29,180 nt of DNA from JACKCP01 sp034007295 (GTDB lineage Bacteria > Desulfobacterota > Desulfobacteria > Desulfobacterales > JACKCP01), in the NCBI GenBank assembly GCA_034007295.1, contig JAVERC010000042.1, positions 1 through 29,180 on the forward strand, in the 5' to 3' direction. Each line of letters begins with the position of its first letter. Position 1 is the first letter of the stretch. The position numbers and the translations under genes are program-made. Positions 13,990 through 23,156 of this stretch are shown here, piece by piece. The notes below the pieces were generated by a model. That model saw only the letters and a list, made by a program, of their open reading frames with translations, was not told the DNA's origin and searched no databases.

Positions 13990-16761
13990 ATGATAAGACT
14001 TAATTTTTTTTGGCCTATCTTATTTTTAACATTTATTGCATTTACAAATGCAGTGGCAGCTCCCCCTTCCGTACAAATTCTTTTTCCAGCAGATGGGAGA
14101 CAATATGATCTTGGAGACAGTGTTACTTTCACAGGGAATGCAACAGACCCGGAAGACGGTGTGCTTACAGAAACTGCTCTTTCCTGGAGTTCTTCTAAAA
14201 ACGGTGCTCTTGGAAGCGGTCCGACTGTAACAGTATCAAATCTTAAGGAGGGAATTCATGAAATCATTCTTACTGCAACTGATAATGACGGTGAAATAAC
14301 TCAGGATGTCATATCAATTACTATATTAAATCCTGCTCCTCAGGTGGCAATTACATCACCTTCAGACCTAGCTGAATATACTGCAAATGATACAATAAGC
14401 TTTATAGGGAATGCATATGACGCACAAGACGGTAACCTTTCCGGAACAATGCTTAAATGGTCTTCGGATAAAGACGGATCAATAGGAACAGGAACAAATT
14501 TCACTTCTTCAAATCTTTCTACAGGAACACATATAATAACATTAAGAGCAACTGATTCTGCAGGTGCATCTTCTGATGCAACAATAACAATAACCATTGT
14601 AAATACAAAGCCTGTTGCAGAAATTTTAAGTCCTGGCAATAATTCTGTGTATTCTTCCAAAGATACAATAAATTTTCAAGGAAGAGGTATTGACAATGAA
14701 GACGGTTCAATAACTGATTCAACACTAAGATGGTCATCAAGCCTTGACGGGGAATTTGGCACAGGCCCTGAAATTTATACCAGCGAGCTTACACCAGGTG
14801 ACCATTTTATTTCACTGACTGTAAAAGACTCCAACGGACTCATTAGCGATCCAGCAGAAATAGCAATCAGAGTTACAAATGAAGGCCCCATACCTGCCAT
14901 AGCTACCCCGACACAAAACAAAGTTTTTAATGAAGGTGAAACAATTATACTTTCAGGCTCTGCCCAAGATGCCGAAGACGGAGCGATTACTGGAACTGGT
15001 CTTGAATGGAATTCAGATCTGGACGGATTTTTAGGAACAGGAACAGAAATTAAAAATCCTCAGTTAAGATCAGGCAGGCACACAATTACACTCACAGCTG
15101 CAGATAATGACGGATTTACAAATTCAGTTTCAGTTTCAATTATTACAGGCAATAAATATCCGGTCCCTGAAATTGTTTCTCCTGTCAATAATCAGATATT
15201 TGTTGAAGGAGAAGATATTGAATTTTCAGGCAAAGCAAATGACTATGAAGATGGCCCTATAACAGGGGACAATCTAATATGGATATCAAGCAGAGACGGA
15301 GAAATAGGAAAAGGCTCTACACTTTTTAATCCTGTCCTTTCTGCAGGAAGCCATACCATTACATTAAAGGCCGTAGATTCACTAGGTGCATATTTAACAA
15401 CCGAAATTAAAATAACCTATGGCAATATTCCACCTGAAGCTGAAATATTAAACCCTACTGAAAATTCAGAATATGAAACAGGGCAAAATGTCATACTGCA
15501 TGGTAAAGGAACAGATACTGAAGACGGAGATCTTCCTGGAGAAAATCTTTCATGGGTGTCAAACCAGGACGGATATTTAACAAATCTTGGAACAGGAACA
15601 TCTTTCAAAGTTAATACACTTAAAAGCGGCACACACATAATTGTTCTTACTGCAACAGATTCTGGCAATGCAAAAGGTACAGCACAGGTAAAAATAATAA
15701 TAAAAGAAATGTTTCCTGATAAATACAACATCAACATAAATGACGGTTCACAAGGTTCTTTTGAAATAACAGGAGGAGTTCCTCCATTTCGAGCATTTTC
15801 AAGACGAGCAGATGTGGCCTCAGCAGAAATAATTGGAAGAACTGTTTTTGTTACAGGCAATAAACCAGGGAACTCTGAAATCATTATAACAGACCAGCTT
15901 GCAATTAATTCATTTTCAGTGAATGTCAAAATTCTTGAAAATTCGGTTTCCATACCTTTTTCATCAGGATTTCTTTCAAAAAACGGGAACAAAGTATCCA
16001 TTGCATACGAAGGAGACAGCCTTGTTCTTGACGGATCAGAGTCAAACGCAAACTTAGGAGAATTATCATTTGAATGGAGTATTTCTCAAGGCAATCCACC
16101 AATATATCTCATAAACAACTCATTGGAAAAAGCAAACTTCATAGCCCCACCAGTTTCAGGCAGCGAAAAATACAAAGCAATTCTCAAAGTAAAAAACAAC
16201 GATCAACTTGAATCATCAACTAGCTTTGAATTTATTATAAAAGAAAAAAATGACCAGTTTGACGGAGCAACTGAAGGTATAATTCCTGTTGAATCAGGAA
16301 AAGAAAACATATTCTATGGAATCAAATATACAAAGGGAATTTCAAATTTAAACTCTAAAATACCAGGGTCGGACCAAAGAAACAGACCTAAAAACCTTGC
16401 TTATAATCTTATTGAAATTGAACAGCAGCTGGAAAACAATGAAAATACTGCCCAAATTATAGTGTATCTTCCTTCAAGTGCTTCAGAAAATGATAAATGG
16501 TATCAGGAAAACTCATCAATTGGCTGGCAGGAAATGACTGCTTCACAAAATCCTTCATCAAACGGAGCTTTTTTTAATCATTCAAGGGAACAGCTATTTA
16601 TAAACATTGAAGATAATGGAATTTATGATCTTAATCCAAACAATAATGTTGTAAAAACAATTTCAGGCCTTGGGAATAATATTTCAGACGAGGATAAGCC
16701 AAAGCCGGCAACTTCATCAGGAAGCTCATCAGGGTCTTGTTTTATTAATTCCTTTTTCTAG
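13990..16761 (+). CDS. Large secreted protein: six Ig/PKD-like repeats, likely anchor domain, CFI-type C-terminus
   Basis: A signal peptide (LNFFWPILFLTFIAFTNAVAA) is followed by six repeats of about 92 residues up to about residue 570, the same type as in the preceding gene (DPEDG, LSWSS, GSG and LTATDNDG landmarks). Residues 570-650 form a further beta domain, 655-755 a PKD-like domain (LVLDGSESNANLGELSFEWS). Residues 770-890 (RPKNLAYNLIEIE, AQIIVYLPSSASENDKWYQE) resemble the choice-of-anchor U domain of Deltaproteobacteria-type proteins. The end is SSGSSSGSCFINSFF: a Ser/Gly linker and a CFI motif like the CFI-box C-terminus, but without the usual following ATAAYGS-type helix. I infer a sorted surface protein, probably an adhesin, whose C-terminal Cys may be processed. 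It forms a cluster with the two upstream genes. Confidence 0.82.
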   Translation: MIRLNFFWPILFLTFIAFTNAVAAPPSVQILFPADGRQYDLGDSVTFTGNATDPEDGVLTETALSWSSSKNGALGSGPTVTVSNLKEGIHEIILTATDNDGEITQDVISITILNPAPQVAITSPSDLAEYTANDTISFIGNAYDAQDGNLSGTMLKWSSDKDGSIGTGTNFTSSNLSTGTHIITLRATDSAGASSDATITITIVNTKPVAEILSPGNNSVYSSKDTINFQGRGIDNEDGSITDSTLRWSSSLDGEFGTGPEIYTSELTPGDHFISLTVKDSNGLISDPAEIAIRVTNEGPIPAIATPTQNKVFNEGETIILSGSAQDAEDGAITGTGLEWNSDLDGFLGTGTEIKNPQLRSGRHTITLTAADNDGFTNSVSVSIITGNKYPVPEIVSPVNNQIFVEGEDIEFSGKANDYEDGPITGDNLIWISSRDGEIGKGSTLFNPVLSAGSHTITLKAVDSLGAYLTTEIKITYGNIPPEAEILNPTENSEYETGQNVILHGKGTDTEDGDLPGENLSWVSNQDGYLTNLGTGTSFKVNTLKSGTHIIVLTATDSGNAKGTAQVKIIIKEMFPDKYNININDGSQGSFEITGGVPPFRAFSRRADVASAEIIGRTVFVTGNKPGNSEIIITDQLAINSFSVNVKILENSVSIPFSSGFLSKNGNKVSIAYEGDSLVLDGSESNANLGELSFEWSISQGNPPIYLINNSLEKANFIAPPVSGSEKYKAILKVKNNDQLESSTSFEFIIKEKNDQFDGATEGIIPVESGKENIFYGIKYTKGISNLNSKIPGSDQRNRPKNLAYNLIEIEQQLENNENTAQIIVYLPSSASENDKWYQENSSIGWQEMTASQNPSSNGAFFNHSREQLFINIEDNGIYDLNPNNNVVKTISGLGNNISDEDKPKPATSSGSSSGSCFINSFF

Positions 16762-16786
16762 CAAATAATAAAATTTCCTTTTTAAA

Positions 16787-16880
16787 TAGTTGCTGAAAGA
16801 AAACGGCTTTTTTTACCAGTTCTAAAGTCAGATTCAAAATTTAACCCTTAAAATACTGAGCATATTAAGGGTTAAATTTT
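16787..16880 (+). repeat. Palindromic repeat family, copy A (partial)
   Basis: Begins TAGTTGCTGAAAGAAAACGG and runs through CAGATTCAAAATTTAA-type sequence into the internal hairpin. Only one terminal arm is present. It lies between two convergent genes. Compare copies B (17960), C (20544), D (25770), E (28867) and F (29015). Confidence 0.75.
16836..16880. terminator. Bidirectional terminator hairpin inside repeat copy A
   Basis: AAAATTTAACCCTTAA (16836-16851) is the exact inverse of TTAAGGGTTAAATTTT (16865-16880): 16 bp, loop 13 nt, A/T-rich on both outer sides. It lies between the ends of the convergent repeat-protein and beta-barrel genes and would serve both. Confidence 0.75.
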
Positions 16881-16948
16881 AATATTCCTTTAACCTAGCA
16901 AAAAAGCATTTTTAAATTAATTTTTATTTAAGGTTAAATAAAAACTGA

Positions 16949-17524
16949 TTATGGATAAATTTTAAAGCCGATTTTTGCAGTAAAAAAATCTATAGGGTTT
17001 AAATCTTTATATCCTTGTGCATAATCAGCTTCAAGAAAAAAGCTAATCTTATCTGATACAACGAAATCACTTCCTACTCCAAATTTACCCCAGAGATCTT
17101 CTTCTGTTCCGCTTCCTTTTTTTATATCTGAGCAATTGCCTGCTGTTTCAGCTTCCATCCAGCCTAGGCCAAATGTAAGATATCCATTAATATTGGTTTT
17201 TGCTTTTGCCGGATAATATTTTACATTAAGTGAATATCCTTGAAGATCAGCTTCGCCATCGTAAGAAACTGGATTTTTTACCCCAATTTCATTTATTTTA
17301 TCAAACTGAGCCTCTAAAGTAAGGTGATCTGTAAAATCATAGCCAAGCACAAAATTAAAGCCATAGGCATTGTCATCTTCCATCTGGGCATTAAATGCAT
17401 CCATATTATACCCCATTGCAGGACCAAAATAAAATTTACCCTGTTCTGCCATTAGTGAAGAGGGAAGTGCAAGGGCTGCCAAAACAATTGAAAAAGTAAT
17501 AAGTTTAAAAAATTTTCTCATCAT
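16949..17524 (-). CDS. Outer-membrane beta-barrel protein
   Basis: The 191-aa protein begins with a signal peptide (MMRKFFKLITFSIVLAALAL, cleavage near SLMA-EQ). The rest alternates polar and aromatic or hydrophobic residues in strands, such as GKFYFGPAMGYNMDAF, YGFNFVLGYDFTDHLTLEAQF, YSLNVKYYPA and ISFFLEADYAQGY, and ends FTAKIGFKIYP with aromatic residues near the C-terminus, as in small eight-stranded OmpA/OmpX-like barrels. GGAGG lies six bases before the first of two ATG codons. It is monocistronic, convergent with the surface-protein gene, and has a long AT-rich upstream region. Ligand or role cannot be told. Confidence 0.85.
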   Translation of the reverse strand: MMRKFFKLITFSIVLAALALPSSLMAEQGKFYFGPAMGYNMDAFNAQMEDDNAYGFNFVLGYDFTDHLTLEAQFDKINEIGVKNPVSYDGEADLQGYSLNVKYYPAKAKTNINGYLTFGLGWMEAETAGNCSDIKKGSGTEEDLWGKFGVGSDFVVSDKISFFLEADYAQGYKDLNPIDFFTAKIGFKIYP

Positions 17525-18278
17525 TTACTGCCTCCATAATCAAATTCAGTTCATTTTAAATAGACACTTACATCAAATGCCTTTTTTATATATGAAAACT
17601 TTAATTTCTTATAAATTTTTTTCAAGCTGATTTTAACTAAAAACAAATAATAAAAGATTTGAGCTCGCTTAATGAATTGACAACTGTAAATTTTTCAAAT
17701 CTATTAATAAGCCTTTAAACACATATCATAGAGATCAAAACGAATTAAAAAAAACTTACTAAACATAGTTTACACATTACTAAAATTAATCAGTTTTTAA
17801 GTAAACAAACCATGGTTATACATAATAGACAAAATCTATAAAAAAACATTGTACACGAAAGACAACAAAAAACATGAAACGCTCAACTTAGGTTAACTCA
17901 GAAATTTGTATTGGATATTCAGCAAACATGAAAACTTCTCTATTAAGGTAAAATTCTAATTAGTTGCTGAACGAAAACGGCCTTTTTTGTCCATTTCTGC
18001 GTCAGATTCAAAATAGTTAAAAAAAACAGCTCCCCTTTTACTACAAATTAACGTCCAATTAATGAAATATCAGTTAAAAATAATTCTCATTTAATAATTT
18101 CTTAAAAATCTTTGAATAAAACAGCAAATTATTATAATCTTTAGATAAACCCGATTTAAATTTAGCCTGACTATTTCACCCTGTTTTAAAATTGGCAGAT
18201 TTATCTTAAAATTAGACTATTATCTAAACTTTAAAAAAATTTCTTTATTTTCATATTGTTTAAGGATGATACTAAAAA
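17525..18278. other. 750-bp AT-rich intergenic region
   Basis: It separates divergent genes (beta-barrel and sensor kinase) and so must hold their promoters, but I find no clear -35/-10 pair. It includes repeat copy B (17960-18014). No ORF with a ribosome-binding site is seen. Confidence 0.6.
17960..18014 (+). repeat. Palindromic repeat family, copy B (partial)
   Basis: TTAGTTGCTGAACGAAAACG, then GCCTTTTTTGTCCATTTCTG and CGTCAGATTCAAAAT, nearly identical to the inverted right ends of copies C and E. It stops before the internal hairpin, so it is an end fragment. Confidence 0.8.
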
Positions 18279-20546
18279 ATGAAAAAATCATTCTGTACAA
18301 ATCTTAATTTTAAATTTTCTTTTTTAATGTTTTTTGTTTCAATCACTGTAATTTTACTTTTTTCCGCCTTAATCTTATTTATAAATATATACACATCAAA
18401 CTTAAAAATTGAAAAAAACCTTGAAAAAACAATAAATTTTGCAGCATCAGCTCTTCCAGCTGCACTCTATGAACAAAATATTCAATATATAAATGACCTG
18501 GCAAATTCGCTTATTAAATCAGATCACATTGCATATCTAAAAATATTATCAAAAGGTAACACTGTTTTTGAAAAAACTGACAAAGCTTATAAACATAAAG
18601 ACTTTATTTATTTTAAAGCTTCACCTAATTTTTTAACTAAAGAAAAAACTGTATTTTATAAAGGCCTTGAAACAGGTAAAATACAAATAACAATTACAAA
18701 AGAAAATATTTTTCGTTTTATAATTAAAAACTCACAATCAACAATTATTCTCATTTGTTGTACAGCCTTTATTATTTTAATATCTGCCATTTTCATTATA
18801 AAAAATTTAATTTTTAAAAGGCTTGCTCTAATTGAAAAACTTACTTTAAAAGCATCATCCGGAGATTTAAATGTCATTTTTTATTCACAAAAAAATGATG
18901 AGATTGGAAAAATTTCACAAAACCTAGATAAAATTATTAAAAATATGAAAAAAATAACTGCCTCAAAAAATGAGCTTGACTACCAGATCGAGGAAAGGAA
19001 AAGGATTGAGCAAGCTTTAAGAGAAAGTGAGGAAAGGTTCAGGGAATTTGTTGAAAACACAGAAAATCTGGTAATTCGCCTCGATGAAAACGGTAAAATT
19101 ATTTATGCAAATCCGGCAGCAGAAAAAATTTACGGGAAAAAAACATTTGAACTATACGGGCTTAAAATGCTCGATTTAACTTATAAGGAAGATTTAAAAT
19201 ACTCTATAGAATGGTTTAAAGATTCTATAAAGTCAAACACTTCAAAATCAAACATTGAAAACAGACAAGTCAATATTTCTTCAGGCGAAATTACTGACTG
19301 GCTATGGTCAGCAATTTTCTTTTATAAAAATGGTAAATTTTCCGGATTAAACTGCATAGGCCATAACATAACAAGGTTAAATTCGGCTGAAAAGGAAAGG
19401 GCCTTTCTTGAATACAAGCTGTCACAGGCTCAAAAGATTGAATCAATAGGCACCTTAGCCGGAGGAATTGCCCATGACTTCAACAATATACTAGGCATTA
19501 TTATGGGCAACTCAGAACTTGCATTAGCTTATATAAAAAATGATTTAAAGGCCGGAGAAAAAATTTCTGAAATAATTGCTGCAGCAAACAGAGCAAAAGA
19601 AGTTGTTGCTCAATTATTAAGTTTCAGCAGAAAAACAGAGCTTAAAAAAATTGTTTTAAATCCTGAAATTCTTATTAAGGAATCTGCAAAATTTTTAAGG
19701 GCCTCAATTGAGTCCTCCATCGAGATTAATATAAAAGTTGCACCAAATATAATGTCAATTAAAGCCGAGCCCACACAAATACACCAAATCATAATAAATC
19801 TGTGTACAAATTCTGCAAATTCAATGCCTGATAAAATTGGTAAAATTACAATTGAGCTTAAAAATACCGACATTTCAAAAAGCTTAAAATATCCTGAACT
19901 GCCAGAAGGAAAATATATTGAACTAATTGTTTCAGATACAGGATCAGGAATACCTGAAGAAATTATCACCAGAGTATTTGAGCCATATTTTACCACAAAA
20001 CCATTTGGCAAAGGCTCAGGACTAGGGCTTTCTGTTATTCACGGAATAGTAAAAAGCCACAATGGAGCAATTAGCATTAAAAGTGAGGTAAATAAAGGGA
20101 CTTGTGTATCTATTGCATTTCCTGCTGCTGAAATTGAAGAGGATTCAAAAAACAATGAACCAAACACTCTGCCAAGGGGAAAAGGAAAAATCCTTCTTGT
20201 TGACGATGAAAAGGCTTTAGCAATTATTACATCAGAATTTTTAAGAAACCTTGGGTATGATGTTATTTTTTTTACAAATCCCTCTGAAGCACTCTCCTAT
20301 TTTGAGAAATTTCATAATGAAATCGACCTGATAGTAACAGATATGACAATGCCTGAAATGCACGGCAATGAACTTGCAAAAAAAATCCGGCAAATAAAGA
20401 ACAATATTCCGGTTATTTTATGCACAGGCTACAGCGACAAAATTGAAAGTTCAAAAAAAGACCCATGGTTTTCTGCATATCTTGAAAAGCCTCTTGATAA
20501 TAGATGCTTTGCAAAGCTGATCAAGAAATTTATTAATCAGAACTAG
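18279..20546 (+). CDS. Hybrid sensor histidine kinase with receiver domain
   Basis: A 755-aa membrane sensor. Membrane helices at about residues 14-36 and 154-175 flank a 115-residue periplasmic domain. Then come a HAMP-like linker (176-230), a PAS domain (about 250-368, RLDENGKIIYANPAAEKIYG), HisKA with phospho-acceptor H399 in GGIAHDFNNIL, a HATPase domain with N507 (NLCTNSANSM), DTGSGIP at 553 and GKGSGLGLS near 577, and a C-terminal receiver (637-752) with VDDE, acceptor D688 in VTDMTMPEMHGNE, T716 and K737. All phosphorelay residues are present. Receiver-ended hybrids usually pass phosphate to a separate Hpt protein or regulate their own kinase; no Hpt or output regulator is adjacent. 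The H-box type (AHDFNN) is the NtrB-like class common in Desulfobacterota. The gene stands alone. Confidence 0.93.
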   Translation: MKKSFCTNLNFKFSFLMFFVSITVILLFSALILFINIYTSNLKIEKNLEKTINFAASALPAALYEQNIQYINDLANSLIKSDHIAYLKILSKGNTVFEKTDKAYKHKDFIYFKASPNFLTKEKTVFYKGLETGKIQITITKENIFRFIIKNSQSTIILICCTAFIILISAIFIIKNLIFKRLALIEKLTLKASSGDLNVIFYSQKNDEIGKISQNLDKIIKNMKKITASKNELDYQIEERKRIEQALRESEERFREFVENTENLVIRLDENGKIIYANPAAEKIYGKKTFELYGLKMLDLTYKEDLKYSIEWFKDSIKSNTSKSNIENRQVNISSGEITDWLWSAIFFYKNGKFSGLNCIGHNITRLNSAEKERAFLEYKLSQAQKIESIGTLAGGIAHDFNNILGIIMGNSELALAYIKNDLKAGEKISEIIAAANRAKEVVAQLLSFSRKTELKKIVLNPEILIKESAKFLRASIESSIEINIKVAPNIMSIKAEPTQIHQIIINLCTNSANSMPDKIGKITIELKNTDISKSLKYPELPEGKYIELIVSDTGSGIPEEIITRVFEPYFTTKPFGKGSGLGLSVIHGIVKSHNGAISIKSEVNKGTCVSIAFPAAEIEEDSKNNEPNTLPRGKGKILLVDDEKALAIITSEFLRNLGYDVIFFTNPSEALSYFEKFHNEIDLIVTDMTMPEMHGNELAKKIRQIKNNIPVILCTGYSDKIESSKKDPWFSAYLEKPLDNRCFAKLIKKFINQN

Positions 20547-20688
20547 TGATTGGCCGAAAACGAAAATTTTTTGTTCAGTTCAAGTGAAAAATTTAACCTT
20601 TAGGATACATTTGGTATTTTGAGGATTAAATTTTGATTCTGACTTAAGAATGGACAAAAAAGGCCGTTTTCGTTCAGCAGCTAACTAA
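20544..20688 (-). repeat. Palindromic repeat family, copy C (full length)
   Basis: About 145 bp between convergent genes. The left arm TAGTGATTGGCCGAAAACG, then AAAATTTTTTG, is an imperfect inverse of the right arm ending GGCCGTTTTCGTTCAGCAGC. The centre carries AAAAATTTAACC and GGATTAAATTTT as an inner hairpin. It overlaps the last codons of both flanking genes: the kinase stop at its left edge and the chelatase stop in its right arm. Confidence 0.85.
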
Positions 20689-21051
20689 CCTTTTTCCAAT
20701 ATAATCGGATATAAAAAAGTCAAACCCCTCTGCCATGGAAAGAACATCAAAAATTTTTATTTTTACTGCCTTGTTTTTTGACTCAAAAGTTTGCTTGATT
20801 AAAGGAAGATCCTCTTTAACATGTGAGCCGTTAAAAAGAAAATAAGGGAAAATAAAAATTTCCACAGCTCCTTGACTGATAAGATTTTCAATAGCTTCCT
20901 CAATGCCTGGTTTTCCAAACTGAAGAAAACAGCATAGGCCTTTATCTATTTTACCTTGTAAATTTTTTGCTACTTTTTCATAAAAATCAGCTATTTCCAG
21001 ATTGGATTTTTCTTTTCTGCTTCCATGGGCAGCAAATAAAAGAACTTTCAT
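20674..21051 (-). CDS. cbiX: Short CbiX-type sirohydrochlorin cobaltochelatase
   Basis: A 125-aa protein of the small CbiX/SirB class, which inserts cobalt (or nickel or iron) into sirohydrochlorin on the path to cobalamin, siroheme or F430. Seen: LLFAAHGSRKEKSN with metal-binding H9, FGKPGIEEAIENL in the helix after the second strand, and FPYFLFNGSHVKEDLP with H77. At this length it would act as a homodimer, as known for CbiX(S). The last codons (LVSC and stop) come from repeat copy C, so the native C-terminus was altered or trimmed. Its ATG overlaps the stop of the upstream glycosyltransferase by four bases, implying coupled translation. No other cobalamin gene is nearby, so the exact metal and pathway are open. 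Confidence 0.85.
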   Translation of the reverse strand: MKVLLFAAHGSRKEKSNLEIADFYEKVAKNLQGKIDKGLCCFLQFGKPGIEEAIENLISQGAVEIFIFPYFLFNGSHVKEDLPLIKQTFESKNKAVKIKIFDVLSMAEGFDFFISDYIGKRLVSC

Positions 21052-21890
21052 ATTTTTTTCTCCATTTCTTTTTTTATAAGCTCATAAATTAAATATTCTT
21101 CAATTTTATATCTTTTTTTGCAGCCTTCCATATAAATCTGACATTTTTCAATAATTTTTTCTAAAGCAGCAATTTCCTTTTCCTTTTCCAAATTTTTATT
21201 ATCCAGAATTTTTTTTATGGAATATATCCTGAATTTATCAAGAAGAGGAATACTAGAAAGCTGGTCAAAATGCCCTCCCCTTTTAATTACAAAAGGTTTT
21301 TCTATTAAATTAAAATCAAATAAAAGAGAAGCCCTCAGCCATAAATCATAATCTTCGCAAGCAGTCATTTTTTCATCAAACAACCCTGCTTTATCAAAAA
21401 ATTCCTTTTTCATCATTACAGCAGAAGGGCTTACAAGACAAAGGGAAAGAGATTGTATAAATATATCGCCTTCTGGTTTTTTGTGCTTTTTTTTTGGATT
21501 AATCCTTTTATTGTTTTTTACCCATATTTCTTCAGTCTGACATACAACACAATTTTTGTTTTTTTTAAAATGCTCAATTTGAACTTCAAGTTTTTGAGGC
21601 TCCCATAAGTCGTCTGAATCAAGAAAGGCTATAAAATCACCGTTTGAATTTTTGATTCCTAAATTTCTTGCAGCACTCACTCCCTTGTTTTTCTGAAAAA
21701 GAACCTTGATATTTTCATGATTGTCTTTATAATTTTCCAATATCTGCCCGGTTGCATCATCAGAGCCGTCATCAACGACAATGAGCTCAAAATTTTTGTA
21801 AGTCTGCTGAAGAACACTTTTAACTGCTTCAGTAATGCACCATGCTCTATTGTAGACCGGAATAATTACGCTTATAAAGTTATTAATCAT
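21048..21890 (-). CDS. Family 2 glycosyltransferase
   Basis: The 280-aa protein opens with the GT-A nucleotide-sugar fold: SVIIPVYNRAWCITEAVKSV, then FELIVVDDGSDDATG (D40, D41), GVSAARNLGI and the metal-binding FLDSDDLW (D91, D93). CEDYDLWLR later supplies the acidic pair typical of the family. The C-terminal 60 residues are Lys/Glu-rich and helical, without a membrane anchor. It would transfer a sugar from a nucleotide donor to an unknown acceptor at the cytoplasmic face. It is the first gene of a two-gene unit with cbiX (4-base overlap) and divergent from the TRAP transporter. The substrate cannot be inferred. Confidence 0.9.
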   Translation of the reverse strand: MINNFISVIIPVYNRAWCITEAVKSVLQQTYKNFELIVVDDGSDDATGQILENYKDNHENIKVLFQKNKGVSAARNLGIKNSNGDFIAFLDSDDLWEPQKLEVQIEHFKKNKNCVVCQTEEIWVKNNKRINPKKKHKKPEGDIFIQSLSLCLVSPSAVMMKKEFFDKAGLFDEKMTACEDYDLWLRASLLFDFNLIEKPFVIKRGGHFDQLSSIPLLDKFRIYSIKKILDNKNLEKEKEIAALEKIIEKCQIYMEGCKKRYKIEEYLIYELIKKEMEKKI

Positions 21891-21984
21891 TTTTCCTTTT
21901 TAAGTTTAGATTAGTAAAAAAATTTTTTTTAACATGGTTTAAATTTTAAAAAAATATCAAACATCAATAAACATTGGAGGTTTT

Positions 21985-22992
21985 ATGGTAAAAAACAGCA
22001 AAGCTTTTAAAATAATTGGATTATTTTGTTTTTCAATAGTTCTTGTTTTTTCAGGTTGCTCAAAAGAAGATAAAAATGATAGTGGTACTGAAGTAAAAAC
22101 TTCATTTGTAACAATAGGCACAGGCGGCATAACCGGCGTTTATTATCCTACAGGTGGTGCCATCGCAAAAACAGTAAACAGCAAAAAAGATGTATATGGC
22201 ATAAGATGCACAGTTGAGTCAACAGGCGGTTCTGTTTACAATATAAATGCAGTTCTTGCAGGCGACCTTGAATTTGGGATTGCTCAGTCTGACAGGCAGT
22301 ATCAGGCAATGAACGGACTTGCTGAATGGGCCGAAAGAGGTGCTCAGAAAGATCTTCGTGCGGTTTTTGCAATTCATCCTGAATCTGTAACCCTTGTTGC
22401 AGCTGAAGACGCAGGAATTAAAGATATTAAAGATCTCAAAGGAAAAAGGGTAAATATTGGGAACCCGGGTTCAGGCCAAAGGCAGAATGCAATAGATGCT
22501 CTTACAACTGCAGGTCTTGATATTGAAAAAGACATTATTTCAGAAGGCGTAAAAGCATCAGAGGCAGCAGGTCTTTTACAAGATGACAGAATAGATGCAT
22601 TTTTCTACACTGTGGGCCATCCAAACGGTTCAGTAAAAGAAGCCTCTTCTGGAAAAAGAGAAGTACGTTTTGCTTCAATCAAATCAATGGAAAAACTTCT
22701 TGAAAAATTTCCATACTATGCAAAATCATATATTCCAAAAGAATTTTACCCAAATATAAAAAATGAAGAGGATGCAGAAACTTTTGGAGTAAAGGCAACA
22801 CTTATCACATCTTCACATGTTCCTGAAAATGTTGTTTATGCAATAACAAAGGAGGTTTTTGAAAACCTTGAAACCTTCAAAGACCTTCACCCTGCATATA
22901 AAGTTCTGACAAAAGAAAATATGCTTGAAGGCCTTTCAGCCCCTCTGCATAAAGGAGCAATAAGATATTATAAAGAAGCCGGACTGATGTAA
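21985..22992 (+). CDS. TAXI-family TRAP transporter solute-binding lipoprotein
   Basis: The 335-aa protein starts with a lipoprotein signal ending VFSGC (C25), so it is tethered at the periplasmic side. FVTIGTGGITGVYYPTGGAI at about 40-60 is the signature of TAXI proteins, followed by STGGSVYNINAVLAGDLEFG, AQSDRQYQA and LKGKRVNIGNPGSGQRQNA. TAXI proteins deliver substrates (glutamate and C4-dicarboxylates in studied cases) to TRAP permeases. GGAGG lies four bases before the ATG. A strong terminator follows, then the fused permease gene, so this gene can be made in excess over the permease. Confidence 0.93.
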   Translation: MVKNSKAFKIIGLFCFSIVLVFSGCSKEDKNDSGTEVKTSFVTIGTGGITGVYYPTGGAIAKTVNSKKDVYGIRCTVESTGGSVYNINAVLAGDLEFGIAQSDRQYQAMNGLAEWAERGAQKDLRAVFAIHPESVTLVAAEDAGIKDIKDLKGKRVNIGNPGSGQRQNAIDALTTAGLDIEKDIISEGVKASEAAGLLQDDRIDAFFYTVGHPNGSVKEASSGKREVRFASIKSMEKLLEKFPYYAKSYIPKEFYPNIKNEEDAETFGVKATLITSSHVPENVVYAITKEVFENLETFKDLHPAYKVLTKENMLEGLSAPLHKGAIRYYKEAGLM

Positions 22993-23000
22993 TTTTTGTA

Positions 23001-23034
23001 AAAACGGGGAATAAGTATATTTCCCGTTTTTTTA
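23001..23034 (+). terminator. Intrinsic terminator between binding protein and permease
   Basis: AAAACGGG pairs with CCCGTTTT (8 bp plus flanking pairs) and is followed by a T run. It lies 9 bases after the TAXI protein stop and would leave the permease to read-through or its own promoter. Confidence 0.85.
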
Positions 23035-23156
23035 TGCGGTGAAACAAAAGCTGCTTTTTGCAATATACTAATTTTACAAATAAAATGAGCCAACAATAAA
23101 AGAATTTTTTGCTTCAACGCTTAAACCACATGAATTATTTTAATTAATGAGGATTT

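Noticed and set aside
15417..16001. 194-aa open frame on the minus strand
   Set aside because: It lies antisense inside the large repeat-protein gene, has no ribosome-binding site and its translation follows that gene's codon pattern.
19610..20011. 133-aa minus-strand open frame
   Set aside because: Antisense shadow of the histidine kinase ATPase domain, no recognisable protein.
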